Shown: positions 34,982 to 46,095 of the stretch, piece after piece
Numbering within the stretch: position 1 is the first letter of the stretch
Layout of the letters: every line of letters starts with the position of its first letter
NCBI GenBank assembly: GCA_030340625.1
Contig: JAOPHQ010000590.1
Coordinates: 135,001-199,000, forward strand
Direction: 5' to 3'
Length of the DNA stretch: 64,000 bases
Source of the DNA: Merluccius polli
Taxonomy: Eukaryota > Chordata > Actinopteri > Gadiformes > Merlucciidae
The notes under the pieces: generated by a model
Seen by the model: the letters and a program-made list of their open reading frames with translations, nothing else
What the model was told of the DNA's origin: nothing
The model's database searches: none
Program-made: the position numbers and the translations under genes

Positions 34982-34985
<4 letters not shown>
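34585..34985 (+). repeat. Direct repeat D, copy 1
   Basis: Matches 36045-36333 and 36750-36955 (TATTTCATGCTTTATTT, ACTGAATATTAAA, GCTTACAACCAGAGTTT, TCATCACAAGTAACCTGATT). It contains ACTCACATTGCATTCAATAA uninterrupted, so it serves as the empty site for the insertion in copy 2. Confidence 0.85.

Positions 34986-35017
<32 letters not shown>
34985..35017. repeat. (GA)16 microsatellite
   Basis: Perfect GA array. 35018-35250 has no recognised feature. Confidence 0.95.
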
Positions 35018-35019
<2 letters not shown>

Positions 35020-35254
35020 ATTAGGCTTCCTTTTATCAGTATAAGCACACTGACCCCAGGGAGGAAGCCTGTAGGCGTTCTGTCATGTAGAGAGACGCAC
35101 ACAGGAAACAGCCTGGCAGAGACAGGAAGTCTCTCGCGGCATCACAACAGCGCACCCACAGTGTTTCACAACTTGCAACCAAACTAGTCACAGACAGGCA
35201 GACAAACAAATCATCCAGGTAGAGGGATTATATTTGTGTGTGTACGTGTGTCAC

Positions 35255-35255
35255 A

Positions 35256-35291
<36 letters not shown>
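35255..35291. repeat. (AC)18 microsatellite
   Basis: Perfect AC array. Confidence 0.95.
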
Positions 35292-35293
<2 letters not shown>

Positions 35294-35539
35294 CCTGCCT
35301 ACTAAGTTTAGCACTAGAGCCTGTTTGTACCAGGGAGTTCTTGAGACAGATTTGTCTTATCAAAATATACACAAACTCACACATGCAAACAGCTGCACAT
35401 ACATGCACACACATACAAAAGGGACAAGCTCACTAATACTCCAAATCCCTGACCACTTGTATCATGCTTTCTTCTTCTTGCTTCCTCTCTCTCTCCATTC
35501 TTATTCCCCTGTCTGAAGTATTTATCCTATACCTCTGGT

Positions 35540-35760
35540 TGTTTGACATTTCAGGGTGAATTCATGGCTCTGGGTGGTCTTGGCTGGGCAGCCTTTTCCC
35601 CTCCATGGGTTGTTGGCACTGGATGCCTTCAGCGTGTCTTAATTCAAAGGAAGGCTGGTTGGCTGTATTTATCGGGTCCAAAAACAACATCTTTCCATTT
35701 GGGAGCTGGAAGAGCATTTGCGTAGGGTAGACCCTTGACAGGTCTGGTGCATGAACTTGG
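35540..35760. other. Complex single-copy-looking segment
   Basis: A 60-codon open frame (35543-35725) shows no recognisable domain and has no splice context linking it to other frames. Sequence complexity is higher than its surroundings. I do not call a gene. Confidence 0.3.
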
Positions 35761-35837
35761 GCCGTTAACCTATGATATATTCCCTGCCCTCCATCCTCTT
35801 CTTCTGCTGCCCTGAAATACTATCAACTAATATCAAG

Positions 35838-35932
35838 TGTGTGTGTGTGTGTATATGTGCGTGTTTGTGTATATGTGCGTGACACACACACGCACACACA
35901 CACGCACACACACACACACACACACACATACA
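35838..35932. repeat. GT/AC compound microsatellite
   Basis: A GT-rich stretch followed by an AC-rich one, which could fold back on itself. Confidence 0.9.
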
Positions 35933-36044
35933 GGCACGTTGAATATTAGCAAGCAGGTACATTGATGTAACTTTTTAAATTCCTGCTTGATGATGTCATC
36001 AGCAACTGCCAGTCCATTTGTTGTTTAGCCTTAGAGGTCCTCGC

Positions 36045-36955
36045 CAATGGTTATATTTCATGCTTTATTTGCTAAAATACAATTCAAGGCATCTCCATAA
36101 GCATTAGTGCACAATGTAAACCAGCGACGTGCAGTGAGGTCCGTGGCTGGGTAGGGACTGAATATTAAAATCTGGATTTACATAAATATAATATCCGCAT
36201 ACACAACTGGTATCAATTATAGCTTACAACCAGAGTTTCCAATATACTGTAGAGTTGACGATTCTCAAATTTGTCATCACAAGTAACCTGATTCACAAAC
36301 CCAGTCAAACCCAGATAAACTAAATATCACTCACGATTCTGATTTTAAATCGAAGTTCGATTTGAAATGAGCTTTCGATTTCAATCATCGAAATCAAAAG
36401 CAGGATCGATGATAAAAATGTATTTTAAAAAGGCTGTTTTTGTTGGGTGCCCCTGTCATCTAGTGACTCTTCTTTTTGTTTTTGTGTTTAAGAGTTTGTT
36501 GAAGAGAGATAGAGATATGGTGAAGAAATATGGTGGTTATATCACACATGCCATGTAGCCTATCGTTTTAAAAAAGAATTTGAAGGAATTTGATAATGTA
36601 AATGACCAATGATCTGTTGACCTTTACCAATCAAGACTCGGTAATCATACAATGGCATAGCCGTCAGTGCTGGAAAAAGAAATCGAGAATTGAATCGTGA
36701 CCTTAAAGTCAAAAGTCAAATCGAATCGTGGATTTGGAGAATTGTGACACCCCTACTCACATTGCATTCAATAAAAATGGAATGCAATTACAAGATTCAT
36801 AATTGTAACACATTATATATCACTAAATTACCAATATGAACAGTTGTTGTATTTCATAATATGAAATCAAAATTTCCAAATAATTCCAAAGAGATGAAAA
36901 ACTTACAGAAAGTGATCCTTCACATTGGCGTTGTGTACAGAGACTTGTGTGCCCT
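36045..36955 (+). repeat. Direct repeat D, copy 2, split by an insertion
   Basis: Same family as 34585-34985. It is interrupted between 36333 and 36750 by a probable hAT-type MITE. Confidence 0.82.
36334..36749. mobile_element. Probable hAT-type MITE in repeat D
   Basis: Absent from repeat copy 1. ACTCAC occurs on both sides (36328-36333 and 36753-36758). The right end GAATTGTGACACCCCTA is the reverse complement of a GGGGTGTCAC-type terminus. The left end starts at GATTCTGATTTTAAATCG, so the left tip may be lost. Contains AATCGAA-type repeats. Confidence 0.65.
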
Positions 36956-37370
36956 TTAGTGCCAGATTGATCCATGTATCGATCCGCCTATTGATAAATG
37001 TATTCATGGACATCTGATGTTGTGTGAGGTGGACTCATCATGCTTTATATGTTATCCCACTGCTTGGAGAATAGTAGACATGGGAAACAATATAGACGTG
37101 CCAGCAAATGCTAGCAACACAAAGCCACTCTTTACTTATACAGTCCTGCTCTCACTATACCAGTCCTGCTCTCACAACGTTGTCCCTTTTATGTTGATGC
37201 ATGTTTTTTGGCCTGCTGAAACTTCTCGAATGTTTAGTAGTCATTGTCGTTTTGTTAATTTGCTACAAGGCATTATAAAATATCACAGCTTTCTTTTGCA
37301 CCTACGCATGGCCTGGGCAGGCAGTAGGATCCTGTGCCTACCCTGCATCCACTAAACACACTAGGGCGTG
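36956..37370. other. No recognisable gene
   Basis: A 112-codon frame (37017-37355) has no recognised motif and no coding-like context. I regard it as chance. Confidence 0.35.
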
Positions 37371-37371
37371 T

Positions 37372-37586
37372 GTAGCCTGGCTCCGCCCGCCTACGTACTT
37401 CCGCTCAATTTTCATTTCACTTCAGTACTAAGGTCTGGCCGTGCTGTATGTTAGAACGATTTATTTTCCCTCAAATGTGCCTTCCAATCAGCGAACAGGA
37501 GGCGCGGCCTGAGAACAGTGACGTAGAGGTCGTGCGCGAATTTCAGTTATTGAGCGGAAGTACGGAGGCGGGCGGAACCAGGCTAA
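37372..37586. mobile_element. MITE with 35-bp inverted repeats
   Basis: TAGCCTGGCTCCGCCCGCC.ACGTACTTCCGCTCAA and its reverse complement at 37551-37586. Short non-coding interior. Its TAGCCTGG start resembles the RecQ-fragment elements. An overlapping weaker inverted pair (ACTAAGGTCTGG at 37427 and its partner near 37780) suggests a second MITE around it. Confidence 0.75.
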
Positions 37587-37849
37587 TGCTAATGCTCACT
37601 GCATCTGCCGTTTGTATACTGCGCGCAACGTGGTTTCTGGCGCATGAAATACGTCACGACCAAACGTTAGCGATTGGTTAAGGCAGATCCAGAGTGGCAC
37701 TGGGCAGAGCCAATAGGTTTTAAACTTCAACAGCACCCGCCTTCAAGTGAGAAATCGTTTGTCTCTACAGCACTGCTAGACCTTTAGTATGAATGAAATG
37801 AGTACGAAGGTCTAGTTAGGACTAGGCTAGGGCGTGTGCACTCTAACTG

Positions 37850-38832
37850 TGCGTTCACACCGAAAGCGCACAAAGAGGAATCCACCTTGTCCACTCCACC
37901 TAAGTCGCTTTTGTCGCTTTTGCCCCCCTTCAGAATGTTCGTTCTTGCTTTTTTTTAATTTAAAGGGCCAGCACGCCACACGCGTTAAACACCACCACGC
38001 AACTACTGCTGTAGCACAGCCCATTTACCGACATCGTTGATCACAGAAAGTTACTTAATGGAAAGTTACTTGATAAAGTCATTAAAAACAGAATTACTCC
38101 GATTGGCTGGAGAGTGTAGGTTAAAAAGTGTTTATTTACACCATCTTTGATTTACACCTAGGAAAGACGTTGACGCTATGAAGACGCTATGGCCACGTTG
38201 CTTGGCAACGCCTGCATACGGGAGATATTAAATAGTCTGCTCGACTTGTAAAAATAAAAAACCCTCACGATTTCAACTCTAAAACACATTAAAGTATTAT
38301 TAATTGATTACATATTTCATTCTTTCGTAAGTGACCATGGTACTTCGCGGAAGCAACCGCCTCCGCGTCGTCCATTCATTTCTGTTAATGGACACCTCGT
38401 CGGGTTACTCCCCAATCATATTTACAGAAATGATCATCCCAAATAAACACTGATTTTGCCAAATGTAATGTTGTCAAATCATAGAGGACTGGGTGTTCTG
38501 CTACGGCAGCAATCAGCATTTCCAGCGACACCTTGGAACGAATGGTAGGAACTAAGTTACGCGGGTTGTTTTCTGGGACAGATCTGACCGAGGGACGACG
38601 GCAGAACGAGATATCCCCATTGGCTGGCTATCGATGGATTTTCCACCTTTCCCTCCTAGTCGCGTCATAGCTCATTTACATAAAGTTGGAGGATTTTTAA
38701 CTTTTTTTTATCCTCCTAAGTCGCCTAGTCCAACCGAGTCCGCCTATTCCTCTTTTCCCTCTTTGTCCGCCTGGCTCCGAATACACAATGAATGACTTCC
38801 GGGACCATTTTCCTCTTTGTGCGCTTTTGTTG
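37850..38832. mobile_element. Probable MITE/transposon remnant
   Basis: The left end GTGCGTTCACACCGAAAGCGCACAAAGAGG (in two parts) has a reverse-complement counterpart at 38808-38830 (CCTCTTTGTGCGCTTTTG). This suggests a non-autonomous element whose right tip was cut by the RecQ-fragment element. No coding region. Confidence 0.45.
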
Positions 38833-39240
38833 TAGCCTGGCAAGCCAGACCCACATCAGAAAGATGTAAGGTCTGGCTCAGCTCCATTGGCAGTGTGGGC
38901 GGGATAAACGGTTGTCTTTCAAGTTCCCTCTGCACGCAATAGGATAGCGCTACAACCAATCATAGCAACGAAGAAGGTGACGTAGTCAGAGCCGTCGCTC
39001 TGACTACGTAATTAATCAAAACTCAGAATACATATTTATTTTCGAGGAAAGACTTCAGTGCCGTTCTTTGTTCTTTTCTCAAATAAAATGTTAACTTCAA
39101 GTCTTGAAGAGTCGCGGTCAAAGCCGAGTCGAAACGGCCAGCTGCTGCTGGCCGTTCGCCAGCAGCAGCAGCCATTGTTTACCTCTAACACGGAACCGTC
39201 GCAACTCTGTCGTCATGGTAGCCTGGCTTTCGACTCCGCT
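38833..39240 (-). mobile_element. RecQ-fragment DNA element, copy 2 (truncated)
   Basis: Reverse complement of about 13676-14063, beginning TAGCCTGGCAAGCCAGACCC. It keeps the hairpin (TGACGTAGTCAGAGC / GCTCTGACTACGTA) and the helicase fragment start near 39173 on the - strand. It lacks the distal terminus and carries an extra inverted GCTGCTGCTGGC duplication near 39140-39170. Confidence 0.8.
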
Positions 39241-39399
39241 CCGAATTACAGCGATCAAACACGGGGAACTAAAGCCGCGATCACCGGTATGAGTCCAGTG
39301 TGTCTAGCGGTGTCTACCAGCCTAGGTGTCTACCTGCCCAGGTGTTTACCTGCCTAGGTGTATTGGTCAGTATGCCTGCAGCGATGAGTTAAATCAGGG

Positions 39400-39497
39400 C
39401 TTGTTGCGATGCTCATGCCTTCTTATTTTTATGTTTTACTTTTTGCTCGGCTAATGAAAACGTATTCGACTAAGCCGACTATTAGGGGGCAGCCCTA
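39400..39497. mobile_element. Right end of a hAT element
   Basis: CTATTAGGGGGCAGCCCTA at 39479-39497 equals the right end of the 21434-28608 element. No matching left end is seen nearby, so it is a fragment or a nested remnant. Confidence 0.6.
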
Positions 39498-39715
39498 GTT
39501 AACTTACAGCACTTTATATGGACCATTAGTTATATTTTCAATTTATTTACAGAGCAATCCCTGCAAGGTTTTTAGGTAATAACTATAGAAGAGACTATAG
39601 GATTAGTGTGTGTCGGACGAGGGGGGCGTGGCATCACGATGGTGGCTCTCCATCCTGATGTTAGTCAGCCATCTCGCTGGACGAGGACATCGTCCATCGG
39701 CACAACCCTACTAGA

Positions 39716-39925
39716 AGCCCCACTATACGCGAATTATCCGCGACATCGCGCCACCTTGAAAACTCGTTCGCTTGGGGGCGTGTTGACTAGTGGATCAACT
39801 AGCTCCCGCGTGTTGACTAGTGGATCAACTAGCTCCCGCCCGCATTGTGGTGAAGAATCACCGTCAAGCCCCACTATACGCGAAATATCCGCGTGATGAC
39901 AGTCAAGCCCCACTATACGCGAATC
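39716..39925. repeat. Short tandem and dispersed duplications
   Basis: A 30-bp unit (GCGTGTTGACTAGTGGATCA...) is perfectly duplicated at 39778-39807 and 39808-39837. AGCCCCACTATACGCGAA occurs at about 39716, 39867 and 39906. CG-rich compared with the flanks. Confidence 0.88.
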
Positions 39926-39930
39926 GCCTG

Positions 39931-40554
39931 GCGGCCGATATTCTTACATATTCTTCTGCTTGATGTGTGTATCCACGGTGTGGATTATTTGTTTAGCTTG
40001 TTTGGACTGAATATTAATTAAAAATGAATTACAATTAAATGCTATTGAACATGTCATTATTATCATTTAAAAAAATTAAAGTGACCGGTAAAAATAGATT
40101 ATGACGGGATTTTTATGACCCTGTCAGTCAAAATGACGGACAACGAAAAAGTCTAGCGCAACCTCTGAGTTATATATAGGCTACAGTATATATACATGTC
40201 GTTTTTTTTGTTTTTTGGCTGCTTTGGTTTTTGGTAAGATTTGAGTGTATGAATCATGCAACACACTTGGCTCCCCTCAGTGAATCAAACAATCGTGGGT
40301 TTCAAGAGCAAACACCTGCCTACCAGGGCCTGGCTGAACAACACATATTTACACAGTCACTGTGTTTCAGACTAGAAGGACTCCCTTAAAGAAAGCAAAG
40401 AAAGCACACACTGGGGGTAGATTCATAGTTTGGGCAGTCTGTCCTCCCCCTAGTGCCTGACATAGAGAGTGCTGCATAAACATTTACGCAGCAGTATTTT
40501 TAAAGGTCTTCTATGATGTCTTGTAAATCTGTTCGCCACTTTGATGTCTTATCT

Positions 40555-40590
<36 letters not shown>

Positions 40591-40722
40591 TGCATGCGTG
40601 CGCATGTGTACATTTCATACAATATATGCAGCATTTATCTATGTTTGTCTTGTAACATATTCTTTTTGACTAATATTGAAATTTAAATGAACAAGATACC
40701 TATTCGTCTCATTGAGGCCCAT

Positions 40723-40753
<31 letters not shown>

Positions 40754-42120
40754 TATGCGAGGGAATGATAGAATGACATGCTGTGTGATTTACAGCCCTG
40801 TGAGTGTTTTAATGATGGTTGCTGTAGGTCAAGGTAATGATCATAAATAACAAGGGACAGAAGAGCTGGGAGAAAGAGAGAGAGAAAGGAGGGGGGTGGC
40901 GAGTTCAAATTCCTCCAGCCCACAAATGTTGTAACTTTCAGAGGCCGGCAATGACCCAAGGGAGAGAATTGTGAAGTTTTTCTCAAACCTCAACTGAAGG
41001 AAAGATTTGGGCATATACTGACGAAACACGATAATATATATATAATCATGCTGACGACGTGGAGGGAGGACAGCATGTGGAAGATGTGGTCTGAGTGACC
41101 CCGTCACACTGCTTCCTTCATATGACACACACACACACACGTAACAGTACGTTAGGGAGTGTACATAAGTCTGTGTTTCTGCACCAGAAAGTCCTTGAGA
41201 CAGACTCACCCTATAAAATACACACATATTCTGATAGGATTGTGTGTGTTAATTCACATTACTCATGTTCCTTTCGAATTGTCTGCCTTGAATAGCGAAT
41301 CAACACTTAGTACTTATCCCCTTCCAGTGTCTAGGTGTAAAGGAATAAGTTTGTTCCACTTTGAAACTGTATGAAACTTTAAAGAAAGTTGGACAACATG
41401 TGCATTAAAATACCACCATCTACCATTAGCCATCTGAAACACAGCAAATCTCTAAACACATGGGTAAAGTGTATTTTGATTGTATGGTTTTACATTATTG
41501 TAACTAAATAATGCTGCAACCTAGTAATCCATTCAGCTAAATAATCATTGTTACGTTTTTTTCAAGCAGTGATCTTTAAAAAGTATCAAGTGGTAATGAG
41601 AAACAAACATGGTTGATCTTTGACCTTTAAACTATGGCGTCATCGATTCATTTTAATGACATTCTGGGTCACCTATTTAATCCAATATCAAAACGAGAGT
41701 AAGTCACTGAAATATCTGAGGTCTTCCTAGACTTGCAAGCGAAGAAATGCATTCATTTGTGCCATCATGAGCATCTATCGATCCTAGTCTCTATAGATCC
41801 TGTTTCACACTGAGAACAGGATCTAGAAGCTTCGCCGTCTCGTAAGGCTCACGTGGGCCCTCTAGTGGGTAAAGATTAGCATCACATTAAGAGACTCCTT
41901 CCAACATGGTACTACACCAGCCAAACCCCACATAGTTACTGCTAGTTAAGGCATGCATAGTTGTACCTATGCCGTGCACACGTCTTAGTTTAGTTTAGTT
42001 ACCTAGGCTAACCACCAAAGTCCAAGGGGTATTAGACCATGCACACACACACACACATATATATACACAGTCTCTGTATTGATTATGTTTGATGTGATGT
42101 CACTCATATATATATATTAG
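39931..42120. other. Intergenic, no recognisable gene
   Basis: Contains (GT)n at 40558-40586, (GA)n at 40728-40754 and 40876-40890, and (AC)n at 41126-41140 and 42042-42057. No protein domain, RNA gene or element termini recognised. Confidence 0.45.
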
Positions 42121-42124
42121 AGAT

Positions 42125-42200
42125 GGGCATAGATTAAAATATTTAATCTAGATTAATCTAGACTAAGCTTGAAATTAATCTAGGTTAATCTAGATTAACG
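42125..42200. repeat. TCTAGATTAA-rich inverted motif cluster
   Basis: Repeats of TTAATCTAGATTAA-type palindromes, like the subterminal region of some hAT elements. Only one end is seen. Confidence 0.5.
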
Positions 42201-42246
42201 TGGCTCCTTTGAATGATGTCGAAGGTGTCCATAATATGTGTTCGCT

Positions 42247-42325
42247 ACCTAAATAATGACTTATATTACCTAAATAATGACTTATATTACCTGAATAATG
42301 ACTTATATTGCCTAAATAATGACTA
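42247..42325. repeat. 21-bp tandem repeat, 3.8 units
   Basis: ACCTAAATAATGACTTATAT+T at 42247, 42268, 42289 and partly at 42310. Confidence 0.92.
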
Positions 42326-42334
42326 AAAGTGGGT

Positions 42335-42379
42335 CTGCGCGATTGTTGAGCGGTTGGGGGGGGGGGGGGGGGTGCATCA

Positions 42380-42450
<71 letters not shown>
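42335..42450. repeat. Poly-G tract plus (AT)n
   Basis: A run of about 18 G at 42356-42372 is preceded by GCGCGATTGTTGAGCGG, followed by (AT)n at 42382-42448. The GCGATTGTTGA motif next to a G/C run is shared with 29618-29977 and 58556-58620. Confidence 0.85.
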
Positions 42451-42452
<2 letters not shown>

Positions 42453-42573
42453 TACCTGCTTTACTACCCAGACTATCCCTCAGAGAACAGTAAAATATAT
42501 TTTTGGGGATCTTATCTTCGCTTAACAGTAAATCTTTCCTGAGTAAAGTTTTTTTTAGCATGTGATTCAAAAT

Positions 42574-42853
42574 GGTCCATCAATGTGTTTGGTGTGATGT
42601 CTTAGTTTAGGCTTCTGACTTGGCCCTGAACAGTGTTTAACACTCAATCCAGTGAACCCTGGGCACCATGTCCTCCCAAAACCACGGATTGAGTTTGAAG
42701 GAAGAGGAAAGGGATGAAGGTTGTCAGAGGACTGGTTGGGCAAGTTGGAATCTGCACCAAAAAGGCTCTGCTAGAAACCACAATGCCATTGTCACAGGTA
42801 TCATATTTACATACCAAGGTGCACAAGATTGCAACCTAGATAATCTTAACTAT
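42574..42853 (+). repeat. Penelope-like element left direct repeat (pseudo-LTR)
   Basis: 280 bp, equal in length to 45081-45360. I see only two differences, both near 42677. Direct flanking repeats of this kind are known for Penelope-like elements. Confidence 0.92.
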
Positions 42854-42859
42854 AAAGAA

Positions 42860-44538
42860 GAAATTGGATTACTAAAAATGAACGTAACTTCCTTCTACCT
42901 AATGAACCCAGACTGGCCACCTTCTATTTACTCCCAAAAATTCATAAGAATCTTGAGGCGCCTCCTGGCAGGCCTATAATTAGTGGAATCGGCAGCATAA
43001 CAGAACCAGCATCGCAGTATATAGACTTTTTTTTTATCAAACCTCTTACTAGTTCTCTTGAGGCATATCTTCAAGACACCACACATGTACTTAAGAAACT
43101 AGAGGAAATACAAAATGTGGGACATGCTTTTTTGATAACAATGGACGTAGAGGCACTATATACGAACATTGCCCATGATGAAGGCTTAGAAGCCCTACAC
43201 CATTTCCTCGAACTAAGACCGAATTCAGACTGCCCCCCGACTGAGTTTATTGTAGCTTTAACGGAGTGGACTCTCAAGAATAACATCTTTCTCTTCCAGG
43301 ATCAGCTCTACAGGCAAATAAAAGGCACTGCAATGGGAGCAGCCTATGCACCAAACTATGCTGGACTCTATTTGGGTCTATGGGAGGAGAGGTACGTGTA
43401 CAGCTGTAGAAATCCCTTTACTCACCTGATCAAGTGGTATGGAAGATATATAGATGACCTCTTTTTTATTTTTATGGGGTCTGAAAAAGAACTTGTGGCC
43501 TTTCATCAGTACCTTAACACCACTAATCCCAATATCAGACTCAGCCTCGAGTACAGTACCACAGAGATCAACTTCCTTGACTTAAAAATCAGTATCGACA
43601 CAGAGGGCAGTCTTCATACAACAATCTTTAGGAACACCATTCTTAGGGCCGACAGCTTCCATCCTAAAAGCCTAATTTCCAACATACCATATGGGCAGTT
43701 TCAGAGGTTAAGGAGGATTTGTGACAATGAAACTGACTTTGATCACCAGGCTACAGACATGTTTCATAGGTTTGAACGTAGAGGCTATGGACATGGTGTC
43801 CTGAACAGAGCCCTCACCAAAACAAAGGCTTTGCATCGAAATCAGCTGTTCACAAAGAAACCCAGACAGAAACAACAATCTCCCAGAACCTTTTTTGCAA
43901 CACAGTACAGTAACATGGCCTATAAGGTCAAAAACATCATAACAGAGAACTGGGATATTTTACGGAGTGATGACACCCTTTCCACACTTTTTTCAGATCC
44001 TCCAATGGTTTCCTTTCGAAGGGCGCCAACCCTGAAAGATGCCTTGGTCAGAAGCCACCTGCCTGCCAACAAACCTGTTTTCCAATTCCCCAAACCAACA
44101 GGTACCTACAGGTGTGGTGTCTGTAACCATTGCGACAATATCTGGAGGGACAACAAGTTTATGGATGTACACACACAGAGAAGTTTCCAAGTCCGTAGCT
44201 TTGCCAACTGCAACACCACTTTTGTGGTTTATAGGTTAGAATGTGAATGTGGTTGCTTTTATGTAGGCCGTACCAAACGCAAGCTCCGACAAAGACTGGC
44301 TGAGCACAAGAACGCCATCAGGACCCAGAACCCCAACTATCCAATGGCCCAGCATTACAAGACTGCTGGTCACACTAACCAGGTCAAGGCCATGGTCATT
44401 GAAGTAGTCCCAAAAAACATCAGGGGGGGAGATAGACTGAAGCACCTCTTACAGAGGGAAACTTTTTGGATACATACACTTAAAGCCACCACACACCCGG
44501 GCCTCAATGAGGAAATCAATTTTTCACCATTCTTGTGA
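42860..44538 (+). CDS. Penelope-like element: reverse transcriptase plus GIY-YIG endonuclease
   Basis: The frame from 43117 gives 473 codons to 44538. RT motifs include ITMDVEALYTNI, IKGTAMGAAYAP and the catalytic YIDD at 43447-43458 (about residue 111). A cysteine motif (YRCGVCNHC) and a GIY-YIG-type endonuclease (CGCFYVGRTKRKLRQRLAEHK, about residues 378-400) sit at the C-terminus. In this family the two domains prime and copy RNA at the nicked target. The conserved start of the RT (PKIHK, GRPIISG) lies at about 42935-42990 in the same frame. Sequence before it is in another frame, so one indel near 42931 breaks the N-terminus. Otherwise no stop is seen, suggesting a recent copy. Confidence 0.93.
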
Positions 44539-44833
44539 TCAACATTAACAATATGGATATATGTATTTTTACTAAAAATGTGACCTCTTGTAATACCAAA
44601 CCATGCCTACATGGTTTGTGATTTGCATAATGCTATGTGGGATTTTGTGTGTATGGGACTAAGTGGGTTCCTGTGTTTAGGGGTAGTCTCCACCTTGACT
44701 TGTTTGTTATATTCCAATAATATTGTATTTTGTATTTCAATGTATTTCAATGTGTTCTGTCATGTGACAGATCACATGACACTGATAGACTGATTTTTGA
44801 AAAGAACACCTGCAGGTGTGATTATTGATTGCC

Positions 44834-44860
44834 CTGAGGAAGACTCAGTAGAGTCGAAAC
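44834..44860 (+). ncRNA. Hammerhead-ribozyme-like motif in the Penelope 3' region
   Basis: CTGAGGA (44834-44840) is followed, after one A, by a perfect 5-bp stem GACTC / GAGTC with loop AGTA, then GAAAC (44856-44860). This is the order CUGANGA, stem II, GAAA of a hammerhead core, and hammerheads are reported in Penelope-like elements. The extra A and an unclear stem III/cleavage site leave activity open. Confidence 0.45.
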
Positions 44861-45080
44861 GCGTAGGCGCTAGCCTAAATCCAATGGAATAAAGGATTTT
44901 TAATGTTTTCACTCAATCGGTGTGCCTCGGACCTCTGACTGCCTTCTAAAAAACTTTCACCAAGAAATCTTACACATATGACAGTCGTAGTTTGTTTAAA
45001 TATCATCCTGTCCATTTCCGAAGAGCACCTGATTTTTCTTTACTAAGCCACCCAACGCAGCACTCTCCTTCTCTCTTTCT

Positions 45081-45360
45081 GGTCCATCAATGTGTTTGGT
45101 GTGATGTCTTAGTTTAGGCTTCTGACTTGGCCCTGAACAGTGTTTAACACTCAATCCAGTGAACCCTGGGCACCATGTCCTCCCAAATCCATGGATTGAG
45201 TTTGAAGGAAGAGGAAAGGGATGAAGGTTGTCAGAGGACTGGTTGGGCAAGTTGGAATCTGCACCAAAAAGGCTCTGCTAGAAACCACAATGCCATTGTC
45301 ACAGGTATCATATTTACATACCAAGGTGCACAAGATTGCAACCTAGATAATCTTAACTAT
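45081..45360 (+). repeat. Penelope-like element right direct repeat (pseudo-LTR)
   Basis: Second 280-bp copy, beginning GGTCCATCAATGTGTTTGG and ending TCTTAACTAT. 44539-45080 between the ORF and this repeat is the element's 3' region, with AATAAA at about 44889. Confidence 0.92.
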
Positions 45361-45978
45361 GTCCGTGCTCCCTTTTAGTTATAATACATGTAAGCGATGA
45401 AAAAGGTATGTAGATGCACCACATTAACACAGATCACATGCCGGTTTATGAGAGACTTTATCCTACGACCAATGCATGGCACCTTTAACACTCACAGCCT
45501 CCATATCATAATACAAATCTTTGTTTTCAGGACAGATCATGTTGTTCAGTTCACCAAGTTGTTCAGTAAACAACACTATAGCTGGTGACTGTCCCCCCCA
45601 CCGTATGAAAGCTTAACCATAACTTAACCATATAGGTTACTTTACAAATTTCAATTTAATCACTAATGATCTGTTTATTAATGTATCTTTTAAATGTTTT
45701 TATAGTCGGATCGCATCTGTCATAACGAGCCTTTAGACATATCAAAGTGAAAAGCAGCATGTCAGGAGCTGCTGTATCAAACGTTCATCTTTCTCTACTT
45801 ATCACTCCCTGTTTGCCGCAGGCCTAGGACCGGTTCAGCCGGTTATTTGGGATTTCTACAAAACAGGAATATCAAGGGACAACTTGCCCAGTGTTTGTGT
45901 TCCCCAGGGGGCAGACTGCTCCAACTGGTTTCCTGAGGTAGGGTGAGGTAGAGAGAAACGAAGGGAGGGCGTGGGGCG

Positions 45979-46000
<22 letters not shown>
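45361..46000. other. Upstream region of rbbp8nl, unassigned
   Basis: No gene recognised in 45361-45978. (CT)n lies at 45979-46029. Confidence 0.4.
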
Positions 46001-46029
<29 letters not shown>

Positions 46030-46032
<3 letters not shown>

Positions 46033-46095
46033 CATCTGTGTCGTGCTGTTATTGTGAGGACAGGCAACAACGACTTGTGTCGTGAAGGGCAGAAG
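46030..46095 (+). other. rbbp8nl: Candidate 5' non-coding exon of rbbp8nl
   Basis: A moderately GC-rich segment ends at AGAAG|GTGAGT (donor at 46096). An acceptor CTCGCAG at 47618 precedes the coding start, so the two could be joined. No transcript evidence is available, and other first exons are equally possible. Confidence 0.3.

Noticed and set aside
37017..37355. 112-codon frame
   Set aside because: No motif, no splice context and a composition like chance; not called a gene.
44790..44880. tRNA or snoRNA in the Penelope 3' region
   Set aside because: No cloverleaf or C/D box pattern; the structure fits a hammerhead-like core better.
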